Positions 14,401 through 60,680 of a stretch of DNA of 64,000 bases are shown piece by piece. Each line of letters begins with the position of its first letter. Within the stretch, counting starts at the first letter, position 1. Both the position numbers and the translations under genes were made by a program. The notes under the pieces are model-generated. The model was not told where the DNA came from. It searched no databases and saw only the letters and a program-made list of their open reading frames with translations. Source of the DNA: Pogonophryne albipinna (Eukaryota; Chordata; Actinopteri; Perciformes; Artedidraconidae); contig CM053253.1 in the NCBI GenBank assembly GCA_028583405.1, positions 16,700,925-16,764,924 on the forward strand, in the 5' to 3' direction.

Positions 14401-17400
14401 TGAAGGGTTGTAGCTCTGGAGTTTAGTCTTATTTTTCCGTACCTATTATGGGCATATTCTGTCTCTCATGAGCAATAATACATACATACATACATTTTTT
14501 GTACTCTAAACAGGAAAGTGCAGGGCAAAGAGGTCAGGCTGGGAGAAGGTGGTTAAGTGCGAGTTGGAGCAAAATGCAGGATGGAATGGATGGGAGGAAT
14601 TTTTACTCCACGAGAGCCAGGAACTTCCTCAATACAAGCTGTGAGGATTGAAATCCCAAATCATCCACTTTACTGATCTAAGCCCTGTCAAAACACACTT
14701 AAATCTGCAAGTGGATCCACATCTCTTATAACATATTTATTCGCGCCCCACCCCTTCTCCCTCCGCCTCCCCTTACCCATTCCTATGCAAATCACCGCCC
14801 ACTATAAATACACCTATTCTGCTGCCCTGTCCTGCATTGTCACACAGTGATTCGCTCAAGAGAACACTTCAGGATATCTCCTTTTTTTCTAACCTCTGCC
14901 CCAGGATGCCTGCAGTGCTCTGCCCTTATTTAATCAGAAAGTCTTCTCCTCCAGCCTCCCTACTATTTCTCTTTCTGCTCGCCGGTCTAAGCAGCACAAT
15001 AGCGCTTGGTAGAGTAAGGGCAGGGCTGGAGGGACGAGCGAGGGCTGAGGGAAGGGTTAGATCTGGAGTAAAAAACAAAAGCGGGGACAGGGCAAGTATT
15101 GAGGGCAACACCGAAACTGGATTTGGAGATATTCGTGTTTCTAGACCAAGAGCTGCAGCAGGAGAGGATGTTGAGGAGTGGGGGGAGCCTGATACTACTA
15201 CTGGCTACAGGTCCATGCTTTCTATAGGTGAGGGTGGACTATGGGAGCCCCGCAGTTCCTCTCGCTGTGTCCCTATCCCATCAGGCATGGCCTTGTGCCA
15301 AAACATTGGATATGACACTATGAGGATGCCCAACCTTCTGGGACACGAGTCTCCAGCTGAAGCTGTACAACAGAGTGCCAGCTGGTTGCCACTACTGGCC
15401 AGAGAGTGCCACCCCGATGCCCGCATATTCCTCTGCTCTCTCTTTGCACCCATCTGCCTCGACAGGTAAGTACACAAAAAAGCTTTATTCTGTGAAATAT
15501 ATTGTCAATTCTACTTTTGATGGGAACTGTCAAGTACACATGACAGTGCTCACAAGGTATTATATGGAAACGTTTGCCATTGTTGTGGTGTGCTAGCCAG
15601 GATTAAAGTTAAAACCACACTTCCAGTAGGCTGAGCATGATCAGTAATGACTAGTATCAACAGATAACACATTTAAAGCTATGCAAATTGGGGCTAGTAT
15701 CTGAGGAGAGGCCCTGATTTTAGACAGAAACTAAGCCATCAAAGGACTTCAATCTCCTTATGTCACATTAGCACCTCTCTGTTTACAAAAACAAGCAACC
15801 AAATTTGATTTAATCTCATCTTGTTTGCTCCCCACCAGTTCACGATTGTTTCAAATCCTTTTATCTATTCAAAGCTGACGATGTTCTTCTCTGCATCTTT
15901 TCTTTATTAGGTTTATATCGCCTTGTAAAAGTTTGTGCGAATCTGTACGGGACAGCTGTGCACCAATCATGAGTTGTTATGGCTACCCCTGGCCAGAAAT
16001 ACTACGCTGTGACCAGTATCCTGCAGACCACCTCATGTGTATCTCCTCTATCACCAACAGCACTGTTCACACAGGGGGGCGAAGAGGTAAGCAGCTGGCT
16101 TAATAGAGACATTTGGTAGAGTTGACTTTATTTAGTTGTTGATTCAATTAGTGTTTTAACCCTTTCAGCACCTCAGGCAAGCTGTCGGGATTGCGAGCTG
16201 GAAGAGGCCTCCTCTTCAAAAGACGTACTGGAGACATTTTGTAGAAGTGATTTTGGTGAGTAATAATCTTCTTATATGTCCTGTCTCCTAAGTTTTACAT
16301 TCATTTTGGACAATTCATTGACATACTAACCATTATTAAGTTGATGCCAATCTTGTTTTTATTTATCTTCTGTCCTCCCAGTTCTGAAACTGCATCTAAA
16401 ACGTCTCAAGGACAGCCTAGTTAGCCTGTCTCAGTTCTCGCTGGCTGCAAAGCTGGATGTTCTAAAGCATGGACCACTGTTAGGAGGGGAGATCCGGTCC
16501 CGCATCGAGCTGTGGCTGGAGAGGGATGCCACCTGTTTAAGGAACATGACGCGACACCACCCACGGGGCGGGACCTTCCTGGTGACAGGCACAGTGCAGG
16601 GGGAGCGCCTGGTGGTCATTAAGGCTTTCGCCTGGCATAGACGACACAAGAACCTGAAGGCAGCTGCACGCAAATGGAAACATCACAGATGCAGGAGCTA
16701 GGTTTTATGTGCATGGTTAGAATTATGATTCAAATAAGCTGTGGAGATAGCATTAAACAGATATGCAGAAATGACAGAAATTGAATGAAAGGACAGCATT
16801 TACATTTCAACTGAATACCTGTGATGGTCAATTATGCTTGGTCTATCATTTAAAAATCCATTGTTAACCTCTCTGGTTATGGAGGAGATAATATGCAGTC
16901 ATATGGTCACAAAGGAGCCCATAAAGTACCAACACTGTCTATAAGGCAGTAGCATTCAAAGAAAGAAATATGTTAAATAGAAAATTGTACATATCTGTGA
17001 ATTTTAAGTATATATTGCTAGTTTATATTTGTATGGCTTTGAGAACAAAATAAATGTTGTGTTCTAAATCCTAAAGAAATGCAATTTATTTATGAACAGC
17101 AGATCAAACCCTTAGACCACTTTGCTCTTACCAAACAGCAGAGGTTTCAGGCTCATCGTCCTCATCTCATGTGTTCGGTCTGGCAGGAGGGACACCTGCT
17201 GAACATGACCCACCTGCAGATGGACAAGAAGCATTGTCAACACACTCATAATCAGCGGGAATAAATGCAATCTAGAAATTGCTATAGCAGCACAATATTA
17301 CATTGCACTCTGATGAATCTAAACTGCAAAATTACAGTCAATCAATGACCGTCCTTTACATTTCAGATGTGATTGACAGGGCTGGGGATTACAGCGGTTG

Positions 17401-18374
17401 GTGATTATGTGTGATTATTAGCCAGAGTGGGAGTAGAAAATAATTCCTGACACTGTCACAGATGTTTTTATTTTGTCGTTTTAATTATATTAGTCCTACA
17501 ACTTAATATACTTTTAATGCAAACTATGAGTAACCATATTGTTTTTTAAGATTCCAGATATTTTATTGTCATACAGTACATACAGGCAGTTGCACTGTAC
17601 AATAAAATGAGTATGTTCAGATGTCAGCACCTAAATATAAAGAAACTATAAAAAAAAAAAACTGACAAAAAAAATCCTGTTCCAGAATAAAAGTGCACAA
17701 TGTGCGTGCATGATACAAAAATAAATAAGATATATAAACAGCAGAGTACTGTGTATAAATATATAAATAAGCATTAAAATAGAGATATAACAATATGAAT
17801 ATACGTGTGTGCCAGGATGGGTATCAGTGTGTAAAACAATAGAGGGACAGCCAGTGTTAGGGCTGATGATCATGAATAGGATCATGTGAGGGGAGGGGTC
17901 CTTCTGATGGAAAAAAACAAACCTATTGACTGTAGTCACTGTAGGATTTCCCCCAGTGAGTTGAAATGGTATTTCATCGTAATGTTATGATGACAGTTTT
18001 CTTACCCGTATCCCCTCAATGCGAGGGAGACCGAGACTCTGACTGTAGTCCTCCACGTGCAGATCGCTTGCAGCGGGGTCAGGATGGGGCAAAGCGGCTC
18101 CTCTGTCGCTGACTGAGGCTGAGGGGGCTCCGTCTCCACTAACAAGTTCCCCGGGCCCGTTGTTATAGTGCACATACAGCAGCAGGCCGATCACATTCAG
18201 GATGTACACATGGAAGAAGACCATGACTACCACGAAATAAGCCCGAGAGCACACGCTACTTCTCTGGATGTTCATCCGACTGGAGCGAAACTTGACTTCG
18301 GGGGCCGATGGTTGATCCTCGTCGCCGCAGTCGCCACCATGCTGCTCCAGTAAATCTTCCAGAGAGTCTTCCAT
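8468..18374 (-). CDS. p4htm: Transmembrane prolyl 4-hydroxylase, nine exons, complete
   Basis: Exons (minus): 18374-18006, 17213-17132, 12317-12121, 11987-11897, 10372-10210, 10108-9923, 9557-9467, 9261-9138, 8682-8468. All have GT/AG borders and consistent phase, giving 505 aa (human P4HTM is 502). The ATG at 18374 is the first in-frame one. Residues about 47-75 form a type II signal anchor after CSRAYF, as in the human protein. A canonical EF-hand loop [12 protein letters not shown] lies at 205-216. The double-stranded beta-helix dioxygenase domain has the HxD iron ligands H333/D335, distal H446 in YSLHGEC and the 2-oxoglutarate lysine K456 in [14 protein letters not shown] and [12 protein letters not shown] are also conserved. 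The family is an ER-membrane Fe(II)/2-oxoglutarate dioxygenase that dampens HIF. The second EF-hand is degenerate. Intron 2 holds the antisense sFRP gene. Codon and exon layout look intact. Confidence 0.95.
10373..11896. other. p4htm intron 4, no gene seen
   Basis: About 1.5 kb of AT-rich intron. A short CpG-containing patch at 11520-11575, with an ATGGCGCCGCGG core, looks like the 5' end of a truncated LINE but has no following coding frame, so it is not annotated as an element. Open frames here lack homology. Confidence 0.5.
12318..14760. other. p4htm intron 2, part upstream of the nested gene
   Basis: AT-rich intronic sequence with no exon found. About 13370-13425 (TTTATATAGCGCCTTTCACA core) reads like a dispersed fish repeat fragment. 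The open frames at 13826-14222 have no recognised homology and are not supported as genes. Confidence 0.5.
14778..14840 (+). promoter_or_regulatory. Core promoter of the nested sFRP gene (octamer + TATA)
   Basis: TATAAATA lies at 14803-14810, with an octamer ATGCAAAT at 14785-14792 only 10 bp upstream. The octamer is preceded by CATTCCT, making a SOX-OCT-like composite (consensus CATTGTNATGCAAAT) with a weakened SOX half. CCGCC/CCGCCC elements flank it. The expected transcription start is about 14833-14840, some 70 nt upstream of the ATG at 14906. Confidence 0.7.
14906..16701 (+). CDS. Secreted frizzled-related protein, SFRP1/2/5-sizzled-tlc group, nested in p4htm
   Basis: Exons are 14906-15465, 15911-16086, 16169-16255 and 16382-16701, all GT/AG and in phase, giving 380 aa. 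A signal peptide covers about residues 1-35 (hydrophobic [14 protein letters not shown]), followed by an 85-residue Arg/Gly/Glu-rich linker. The frizzled CRD spans about 121-230 ([43 protein letters not shown]) and has all ten expected cysteines plus an extra C209. A netrin-like domain follows ([21 protein letters not shown], ending in a basic KWKHHRC tail). sFRPs are secreted; members bind Wnts or, for sizzled, inhibit BMP1/tolloid proteases. The start was chosen at 14906 because the upstream extension has no ATG. The gene lies within p4htm intron 2 on the opposite strand. Which orthologue it is (sizzled, tlc, crescent or a diverged sfrp) I cannot settle. Confidence 0.9.
17049..17054 (+). terminator. 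Poly(A) signal of the nested sFRP gene
   Basis: AATAAA lies 348 bp after the sFRP stop codon, with no better signal in between. The signal is only about 80 bp from the donor of p4htm exon 2 (17132) on the other strand, so the mature 3' end of the sFRP transcript nearly abuts or overlaps p4htm exon 2. Confidence 0.75.
17214..18005. other. p4htm intron 1
   Basis: A 0.8 kb AT-rich intron with an A-tract at 17649-17660. The stretch around 17548-17610 (TATTTTATTGTCATACAGTACA core) resembles the 3' tail of fish RTE/SINE-type elements but is too short to assign. No gene. Confidence 0.45.
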
Positions 18375-18830
18375 TTTCGCACCAAAGGACCGCACTGGCA
18401 CACTGGAGGTATTTATTTACAGGGTAGCGTTACTGCCTATCACTTTACAGCTGTTTGGTAGCATTAGCTGGCTGCTTGGCGTTAGCAATGCTAGCTAGCT
18501 ACGGGGACAACCACTCCGCAAACCCCTGGCGTTTTCGATTAAAAAACGTCGCTGTCTTCTCTGCTTCTTTTACACAAACAAACAGGGCACTTCAGAGTGA
18601 ATATGCATGTATGGCGACAGTCGTTTTCGTTGATGCATAAATGTGTCATCATTCCCTAAAATCCCCTAATCCTGTGTTGCTAGTTTAACTGACTGGAGCG
18701 CTGCCCCTGACAACCTGCCTAACAACAACGGGCAAACAAACGACAGCACCGTCACTTAGCTCTTTCAGTAAACGGTTAGCGCCCTCTAACGGTCAACGCC
18801 AGAGCAACAATATGGACCATTGACCTTTTA
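18375..18830 (-). promoter_or_regulatory. p4htm 5' leader and promoter region
   Basis: Sequence immediately upstream of the p4htm ATG is locally CpG-containing (18400-18800). A CTCF-core-like TAGCGCCCTCTAACGG lies at 18777-18792. No TATA box is obvious. The assignment rests on position relative to the complete gene. Confidence 0.4.
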
Positions 18831-19405
18831 ACATGCACAGAAGAGGTGGAGTCAAAGAATAATATCCTCCATAAAGGTGTATTTTCTGTACTTTTACCAA
18901 AGTCAAATGTTATTACATACGTTTTCCTTGTAGTTGAGTCATATAACATTGGTGTATTTGTACAATGTTTTGATTTGTATAACCAATGGGCCTGGTAGTG
19001 GAGTAGTATGCATTATGTTCCTTATGTGAAATATAATTTTGAAGTAACATATAGAAATAAGTACAAGTACCTCGTTTTTTTTTAATAAAACAATTACAGG
19101 ATGTGATTCTAGAGGGAAATTGTTCAGTATTGTCCATTAATGTTTAAATTGGGGGAACTAGAGTAGAGATTTTTTTTTTTAAAGGCCACCCCTTAATCCT
19201 AAATAATTATGTTCTTGGACCCTGCACCCCTAATTTGTTTCAATAATCTTAAATATGTCAGATAATTTTTTTGGTCATGGGAAACCACAGCAAATAAACG
19301 TTTTTACAGGCTGCATTCTTCATATGTAAAATATGTGGAGGGCCCACCTAATCTACTAATTATATTCAAATGAAATGTGATATGATCTAAAAATCAAAAA
19401 TACCA

Positions 19406-21622
19406 GGGGCCTCATTTATAACGGCGTGCGTAGGATTCACGTGGGAAGGTTGCTTACGTAGTAGAAATCCAAAAAATAGGTACAGAAATGTTCCGACATT
19501 TTCCGATTCACCAAACATTGCGCACCGGCGAGGAAAGTGCGTATGGAACTTCCTACCCGGTTTCCCTTTATAAATCACAACCGACTCGAAATGCAGGGCA
19601 GCTTTTGCGGGCTTCATGTAACGCCCATATTTGCCTATAAATAGTCAAAGAAACGCCCATTCATTCATTCATTTTGACTGACTTTATGAAGAAGATAGCA
19701 GGAAATGACGACAGAACAGCTAAAAAAGACATCTCACACCGTGTCAGATTTTGGTTATTTTGGGGAGGTCGAGATAAATCATATTGTTTGGTGGATGCAG
19801 TTTGAACCAGAGTAGCAGCATGGAGGTCAGATCGTCACCAAAATAAATAAATAAGTGGTCCGAAAAAGGTTAATGACAAAAACAATACACATAGGTTGTG
19901 TTCCAATAGTCCATTTAGCTTAGGAACCTTCCTAACCAAGTGAAATGACCCGGAAGTACGTCAGTGGCAGCCATGTTAAGTGCCGTTCCAATTCTCCAAA
20001 TGAAAGGAAAGGAGGTTTCAAACTTCCTTTATAACCTCCTTTAGCTTAGGAACCACTGGACCTCCCTTGACGAAAGGAGAGGAGAAAATGCTGCCCCACA
20101 ATGCATTGCAGCCGCAGCATTTGCCGTCACTCAACAGTCGGCCGTTCACGGAAACAACCGATTATGACCGAGAAATTATATCATGAACGTTACGGTGCTT
20201 ATTAAGCATTTTAAAAACGTATGTGGTAAGTTTCAAAAGTGCTTTGTTCTGAACGTTCATCAGTATTATAATCAAAAAGAGAAATATGAACGTTAGTTTT
20301 TACTGAAATGATCAAATAAAGTCAACATTTCACAGTCTTTACTGAGCTGTGTGGAGTTTGTTTAACTTTTAAAAGATGTTTGAATGGTGATATACACATG
20401 ATAGATGTTAAGGACTAACGTTTATAATAAATACATTTGTATTGATTTTAAGATATTTTCATAGTTCATACAATCATATGTATTGGGATCATTTGTATTA
20501 ATGTGGACCGGAGGGAGAGGGTGACGAGCATAAGTTTCACTTTCCTTTTTTATTTCAATTCCAACTTTGGTCATGAAGAATATGTTTATCTGTTGTCCAC
20601 GTTCATAAAGCATAAAGCAACAGCATCAGAGCACGGTGTAGAGTCTCTAGATGAGTTTACAGTAGTCCCTCCTTCTTATTATACATCCATGTTGTAGTCC
20701 GCTGTATAGAAACTGTAGTTTCCATAGTTTCCCCACAGCAGCAGACGCACATTCATGACGTCCGCTGGCGCATCATAAACACGTCAGATAGTGAAAGTGC
20801 ATTCGGATTCTCTAAAGTACCGCAGTCTCTTCTCCTAAGTCCTTTTGAATTCACCTATCCACTATCCCTTAACCCCGTGACGTTTCACTCAGAGGTCAAG
20901 GAGGAGATAGGGTTAGAATTTAGGAGCTGATTTTTTGATTATCGGAACGCAACCATAGCCTTCCTCAGGCAGTGTGTTTGTACCGGGGACAGGAGACACC
21001 CCCTTGATGAGAAACTGTAAGAAGTGAACGGGAATCCCCCCGGTGTGGAGTCATGACGACTGGATCTGAATTATGTTTTTGTATTTGGTGGTTTGTGTTC
21101 CAGCTGTCGTATCTACAACCTATAGAAACGCAAAACGGCAAAACGGCGTCAGTTTAGACGTAATTCTGTCCTTCTGCTTACCGCATCATTTATGAGAAAA
21201 CATTTCATAACATCATTAACACAACATATTCGAGGTGGTTTTAAATAACATATCCGTATTTATTTATTTCTCCAAGTTATGTTTTTGTGTGCACTGAGGA
21301 GTCTCAAACAGGCGTTTGTTTAATCATTTTAAGATTGGCTTTAATCAATGTTTGAAAATGAATTCTTCATATATGATAAATGAGAGGTAACATTTTATTT
21401 ATGGTATTATTTCCACATATTTCTCTCCATTCTTCCTTCTGCCAACGGTGTCGCAGTTTCTCGTCTCTCCCGTTTTTGTGCTTAGTGCGTACGCATGGGT
21501 TAGAGTTTGCGTGGAGGACCGCACGTTTTCCCGTCAAGTTAGTATTTTATAAATCGCAAACATTGCGTAGAAACTGGCGTACGCCATCTTTTGAGCGTAT
21601 ATCCCTTTATAAATGAGGCCCC
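19406..21622. mobile_element. 2.2 kb inverted-repeat DNA transposon, non-autonomous (Harbinger-like?)
   Basis: The left end GGGGCCTCATTTATAA (19406-19421) is repeated as a perfect inverted copy at 21607-21622. Subterminal sequence at both ends is CpG-rich with GCGTACGC-type words. A clear target duplication was not found (flanks TACCA and AGGAG). No transposase frame is present. The family assignment is a guess from the style of the termini. A second element is inserted inside. It lies in the interval between the divergent p4htm and cdk16 genes. Confidence 0.65.
19894..20954. mobile_element. 1.06 kb inverted-repeat element nested in the larger one
   Basis: GGTTGTGTTCCAATAGTC at 19894 and the inverse complement GGTTGCGTTCCGATAATC at 20954 form about 18 bp of imperfect terminal inverted repeat. 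ATA flanks both sides (19891-19893 and 20955-20957) as a possible 3-bp target duplication. No transposase is encoded. Confidence 0.6.
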
Positions 21623-21848
21623 AGGAGTCCATACAAAACCTACAATGTTTCACTTTTGTGTAGATTAACACCTCCACACTTAAAACTTTGCTGCATCCTA
21701 GTTCTTTAACAATATGATATACCTTGCATTTCTATAGCAATTTACATGGTTTAGTTGAAACTGTCACCATAGGATTTTCACAGGATAAGTGTATTAATCT
21801 GTCCTGTATGAAAACATTCTGTAACAGTGTTTAAATGAACCACACGGT

Positions 21849-21863
21849 GGCAGTAAAGTCCAG
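21849..21863 (+). promoter_or_regulatory. CTCF-like motif between the divergent genes
   Basis: CACACGGTGGCAGTA with the preceding C resembles the CTCF core (CCASYAGRKGGCRSY), with two mismatches. It lies between p4htm and the start region of cdk16. Occupancy cannot be judged from sequence. Confidence 0.25.
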
Positions 21864-22559
21864 ACCAGCAGGCAGATTGTTCTTCATCAACTGCGTTTGC
21901 TGTGTCATCTGTGATTCCTGACGTAATTGTTATGGATCTTGGTGTTTCCCGGGGAAAAAGTGTTCACTTTATGTTATATCACTTTTATTTAATTCAAAAA
22001 TATATTTGAAGCACGTTATTGAAAAATGGTGTTATCAGTACTGAGAGTACCCAATAAGGTAGTAGCCATTTTACATCAAAGGGAGAATACCTACGCATGT
22101 TAATTCATGTAAATGGGCTCTAATTAAATGTAATGCAGTTGACCCACCCAACTCATCTTGTGTTTTATATGCTGGTGGCCATTAATTTATCTAATGTGTA
22201 CATCCTTTTTTTCTCAATTCCGGGACGTTAGGAAATGTATTTTCACTAAACTTGGCAATATACCTTTATATTTTTTGACTCACTGATACCAACTAAGCAG
22301 TGGAGGATCACTGTGAATTTCCATAATTTCTGATGCATTATTCACCAGGAATTTCTCTGAGGTTTTTAAAATGGGAATGGGGCTTGGATAATTCAGGCTA
22401 ATTTCCCCGGTGACATCGCCCCTCAAATTAATCAGTTTGACCCTTTATATACAGTCTATGGTTTGACCCACCTTTTTTGTTTTTACAAAGAGAGAGAAAG
22501 AGAGTTGGGGGTGGAGGTTAGAGAGTACACAAATTAAAAGTCTCGCACACACACACAAG

Positions 22560-23061
22560 CTCTCACACACCCCTTGCGGTGTTTTCCGGGATCACGCCAC
22601 TGCTTCCACTTGGGATCCACACAGCAGCAGCGATATGGCTGATCATCACCGGACGGGACGGTGCTGTTTATAAGCGAAAGTTAAGACAAATAGTTACGGT
22701 TCAACGATGCACTTCTCAGGGCGACGGGACACTGCAATACACCGTATCACCCAGGGATAATATTTACCCGAGTGGTAGTAGGTAATCTGGTGTGTTTTAC
22801 AGCAAAGTAGTTGGAGGAACTTGTCGCAGTGGATTCATCCCAGCGTGCTGCCTGGATTACCATACTGAAGTGGAACAATAGTCCCTTGCTGCAGAAACAC
22901 TAGCAGGTCTGTGGAAGCGGCATTTGTGTTTGTTTATGTCTTAACTCCACGTTTTGATCGTGTTACCACAATGTTGGGACAGCAAGCAGTCATAGCCCGA
23001 TTGTCCTATCAACCTGACATTGCAGGTGGACTTGTTTTCCGTCTGATTTAACAAAACAAAG
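22560..23061 (+). promoter_or_regulatory. Candidate cdk16 promoter and non-coding first exon
   Basis: A CpG-containing block follows the intergenic AT-rich DNA. It holds donor-like sites at 22781 (GTAGTAG|GTAATC) and 23061 (ACAAAG|GTATGT). The first cdk16 coding exon has an AG acceptor 30 bp before its ATG, so an upstream non-coding exon must exist. This block is the most likely place, but the pairing is inferred. Confidence 0.35.
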
Positions 23062-28123
<5,062 letters not shown>

Positions 28124-28153
28124 GCCTGTGGGCCCTGGTGGTGCGGTGGGAAG

Positions 28154-58373
<30,220 letters not shown>

Positions 58374-58672
58374 TGCTGGCCGGGGCGCTGAGGTGAGGAG
58401 CACAGAGACACGTGGAGCTGTCCTGTCAGACATACGTTCACTGACCTGCCACACACACACTGAAGGAGCGACACACACCCTGCCACAGAAACACACACAC
58501 TGAAAAAAATACACACACACATACTTGAAACAAAACCACCCAGAATTTAGGCTGAAGAATTTGTACTTGACAATAAAAATAAATAAAGACTCAGTTAAAT
58601 TTAAGGATGAGGAAATGCCGTTAGAAAAGTGGGAGAGTACAAGATTCTCCTTGCTGCTACTACCGCTGCTGT

Positions 58673-58687
58673 CCAGAAGAGGGCAGC
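58673..58687 (+). promoter_or_regulatory. CTCF-like motif in the cdk16 3' region
   Basis: CCAGAAGAGGGCAGC matches CCASYAGRKGGCRSY at all but one position. Occupancy is unknown. Confidence 0.4.
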
Positions 58688-59045
58688 GTTTAAGGAGTGG
58701 GCTGGCTCAGTTTCTGAACAGAACTTGCTGCATCAGTGAGCCGTGAGGAAGAAGGAGTGAGAAGTGGACGTCAGTCTAAGGCGAAGAAAGAGAGGGAACT
58801 TTCTTGTGCTCCTTTTCTTTTTTGTTCGGACTGTTGTTGTACATAAATAGACTGAGCTGTAGAACTCTGCTTTTTTCATAACACGCCTCGGCCTGAATCC
58901 AAACTCAGAATATTGCACCTGAACCCTAAACCCTCGCCTGACCTCTTGGCCCATTATTACGCAATCTTTAAAACAACACATAGAAACACAAACACAATCT
59001 CTTTCTTTCTCTCATTCTCTAGCTCCCATAAATAAACACACATAT

Positions 59046-59054
59046 ACACACACA

Positions 59055-59116
<62 letters not shown>
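59046..59116 (+). repeat. (CA)n microsatellite in the cdk16 3' UTR
   Basis: A CA run of about 70 bp with one interruption near 59061. Confidence 0.9.
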
Positions 59117-59118
<2 letters not shown>

Positions 59119-60657
59119 CACACACACACTTATGATTCACTTGAAAGTTAAGAGTCTGTAGAAAAGTGGAGTTTACAGATAAACTTTAGCACCTTATTGT
59201 CCAGTAGAAGTCAGGGTGGCTGTCATTACGTTACCTCATCACAATCAAATAACAAACCAAAAAAACAACAACAATACTACACTAAAATAAAACACTAAAG
59301 ACACTCACAAACCAGTCGTCGACAATTATTGCATTTGCTCACATGCTGTAAAGAACACTACGCTGCAAGACACTCCTGTTCTTAGTAGACAAGAAGGAAA
59401 ACCTTTACGGATAGAGAGGTTTACAAATCCTCAACTGCTTATTCCTAGACACACCCGTTCCTCTTTTGCCTTGACTCAGAAGTTGTCTTGATATGCTGTG
59501 TGATGTACAGGTGTTGATGTTAAAACGTTCTCTTTGCACCTGCTTTTACCTCTTTAGATCATCCCAAACATCTCCCTCTAATCTCTATTCGCATTTATTT
59601 TTACTCTTCTTATTTTTCAATCTGTATATATCATACTTTTTACTTGTCAGAAGCAATGATACTTCCAGGATGCTGTTCTCAGTCTTTACTATGTTCCCAC
59701 CGGAACAGTGTGTCGACTGGCTGGGGACGTGTTGCACATTCCTTGAGCTCAGGACTTAACGCTAGTGTTGTTTTCTGGATGCTGTGAGGTGCAGCTGGTC
59801 TTGTATGTCTCCCCATGTGTGGCAGAGAATGTCAAACATGGCCTAAAACCCTTTTGCAAAGCTGGTTCAGACTAGGTGAAGGAGTATTTTCATCCTTTCA
59901 TTTGTCTGTGTCATACTTAGTTAATTTCACCAAATGATTGCTGTCCAGTGACTACCTTACCCACGTCTGTAGTATACTTGTCATCTTCTTCGAGCATGTT
60001 TGTGTATTAAACACTGAGTTGGTATGTGAAACATGACATTACATGATTATTGTTTTTACATCAAAAAACACATTCAACTGTAATGGCTCCTCATTGAGTC
60101 TGAAGACTGTTCTCTTTAATAAAGCAAAGACAACACAGTAGTCAGCAACAATGGCATGTGCTGCCGGCATTGGGACCAGATAGTGTGTAGGACAAATTTG
60201 CCTCGATCTCAATCTTTGAAGCACTCAGACACACTGTTGTTTCCCGCTGATAACTTTACAGGCTGCCACAAACTACAGGACCAAGTCAATCCTCCAAGCA
60301 CCAGGTGTTCAAGCACACAACTGTTTCACACACCAATCAGTTGAAATGTCAACGTGTACTGTGTCCTATGAGATGGCTTGTGAGTGTAGATTGGAGTTGC
60401 CTGTTCTTCAGGCACTGACCTTGGGTCATTTCTGCATCTTTTTTGAAAATGGATTCAAAAAGGGTGAATTGATCCAATGTCTTTGCCTGTAAGAAGGACT
60501 ACCTATTAACCCAGAGTGTGACAGTATGTAGCATGTACATAGTTGATCCCTTGCTCTGTATATATATATAAAAGTGTACAGGTTTGAAACAGCTGTTCAC
60601 ACTCTGGCTTTTTTTTTGCTTTTCCTTTATGAAAGTCATAGCAATATTTCTGTAATC

Positions 60658-60663
60658 AATAAA
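60658..60663 (+). terminator. Poly(A) signal of cdk16
   Basis: AATAAA is followed within 30 bp by GTGTGATTGCATTTGTGTT, a GU-rich downstream element. It is the most convincing signal after the last coding exon. Confidence 0.6.
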
Positions 60664-60680
60664 AAGCCAAGGTAATAGGA

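Larger units (their letters stand above)
58374..60680 (+). other. cdk16 3' untranslated region
   Basis: About 2.3 kb from the TAG at 58371-58373 to a poly(A) signal AATAAA at 60658-60663, which is followed by GT-rich sequence. A weaker alternative AATAAA is at 60118-60123. A CTCF-like motif and a CA microsatellite lie inside. No open frame has homology. Confidence 0.6.

Noticed and set aside
14837..14905. N-terminal extension of the sFRP frame
   Set aside because: It has no ATG; it is 5' leader after the predicted transcription start, and the signal peptide starts properly at 14906.
18375..18401. Upstream extension of p4htm starting with GTG
   Set aside because: The ATG at 18374 is the first in-frame methionine.
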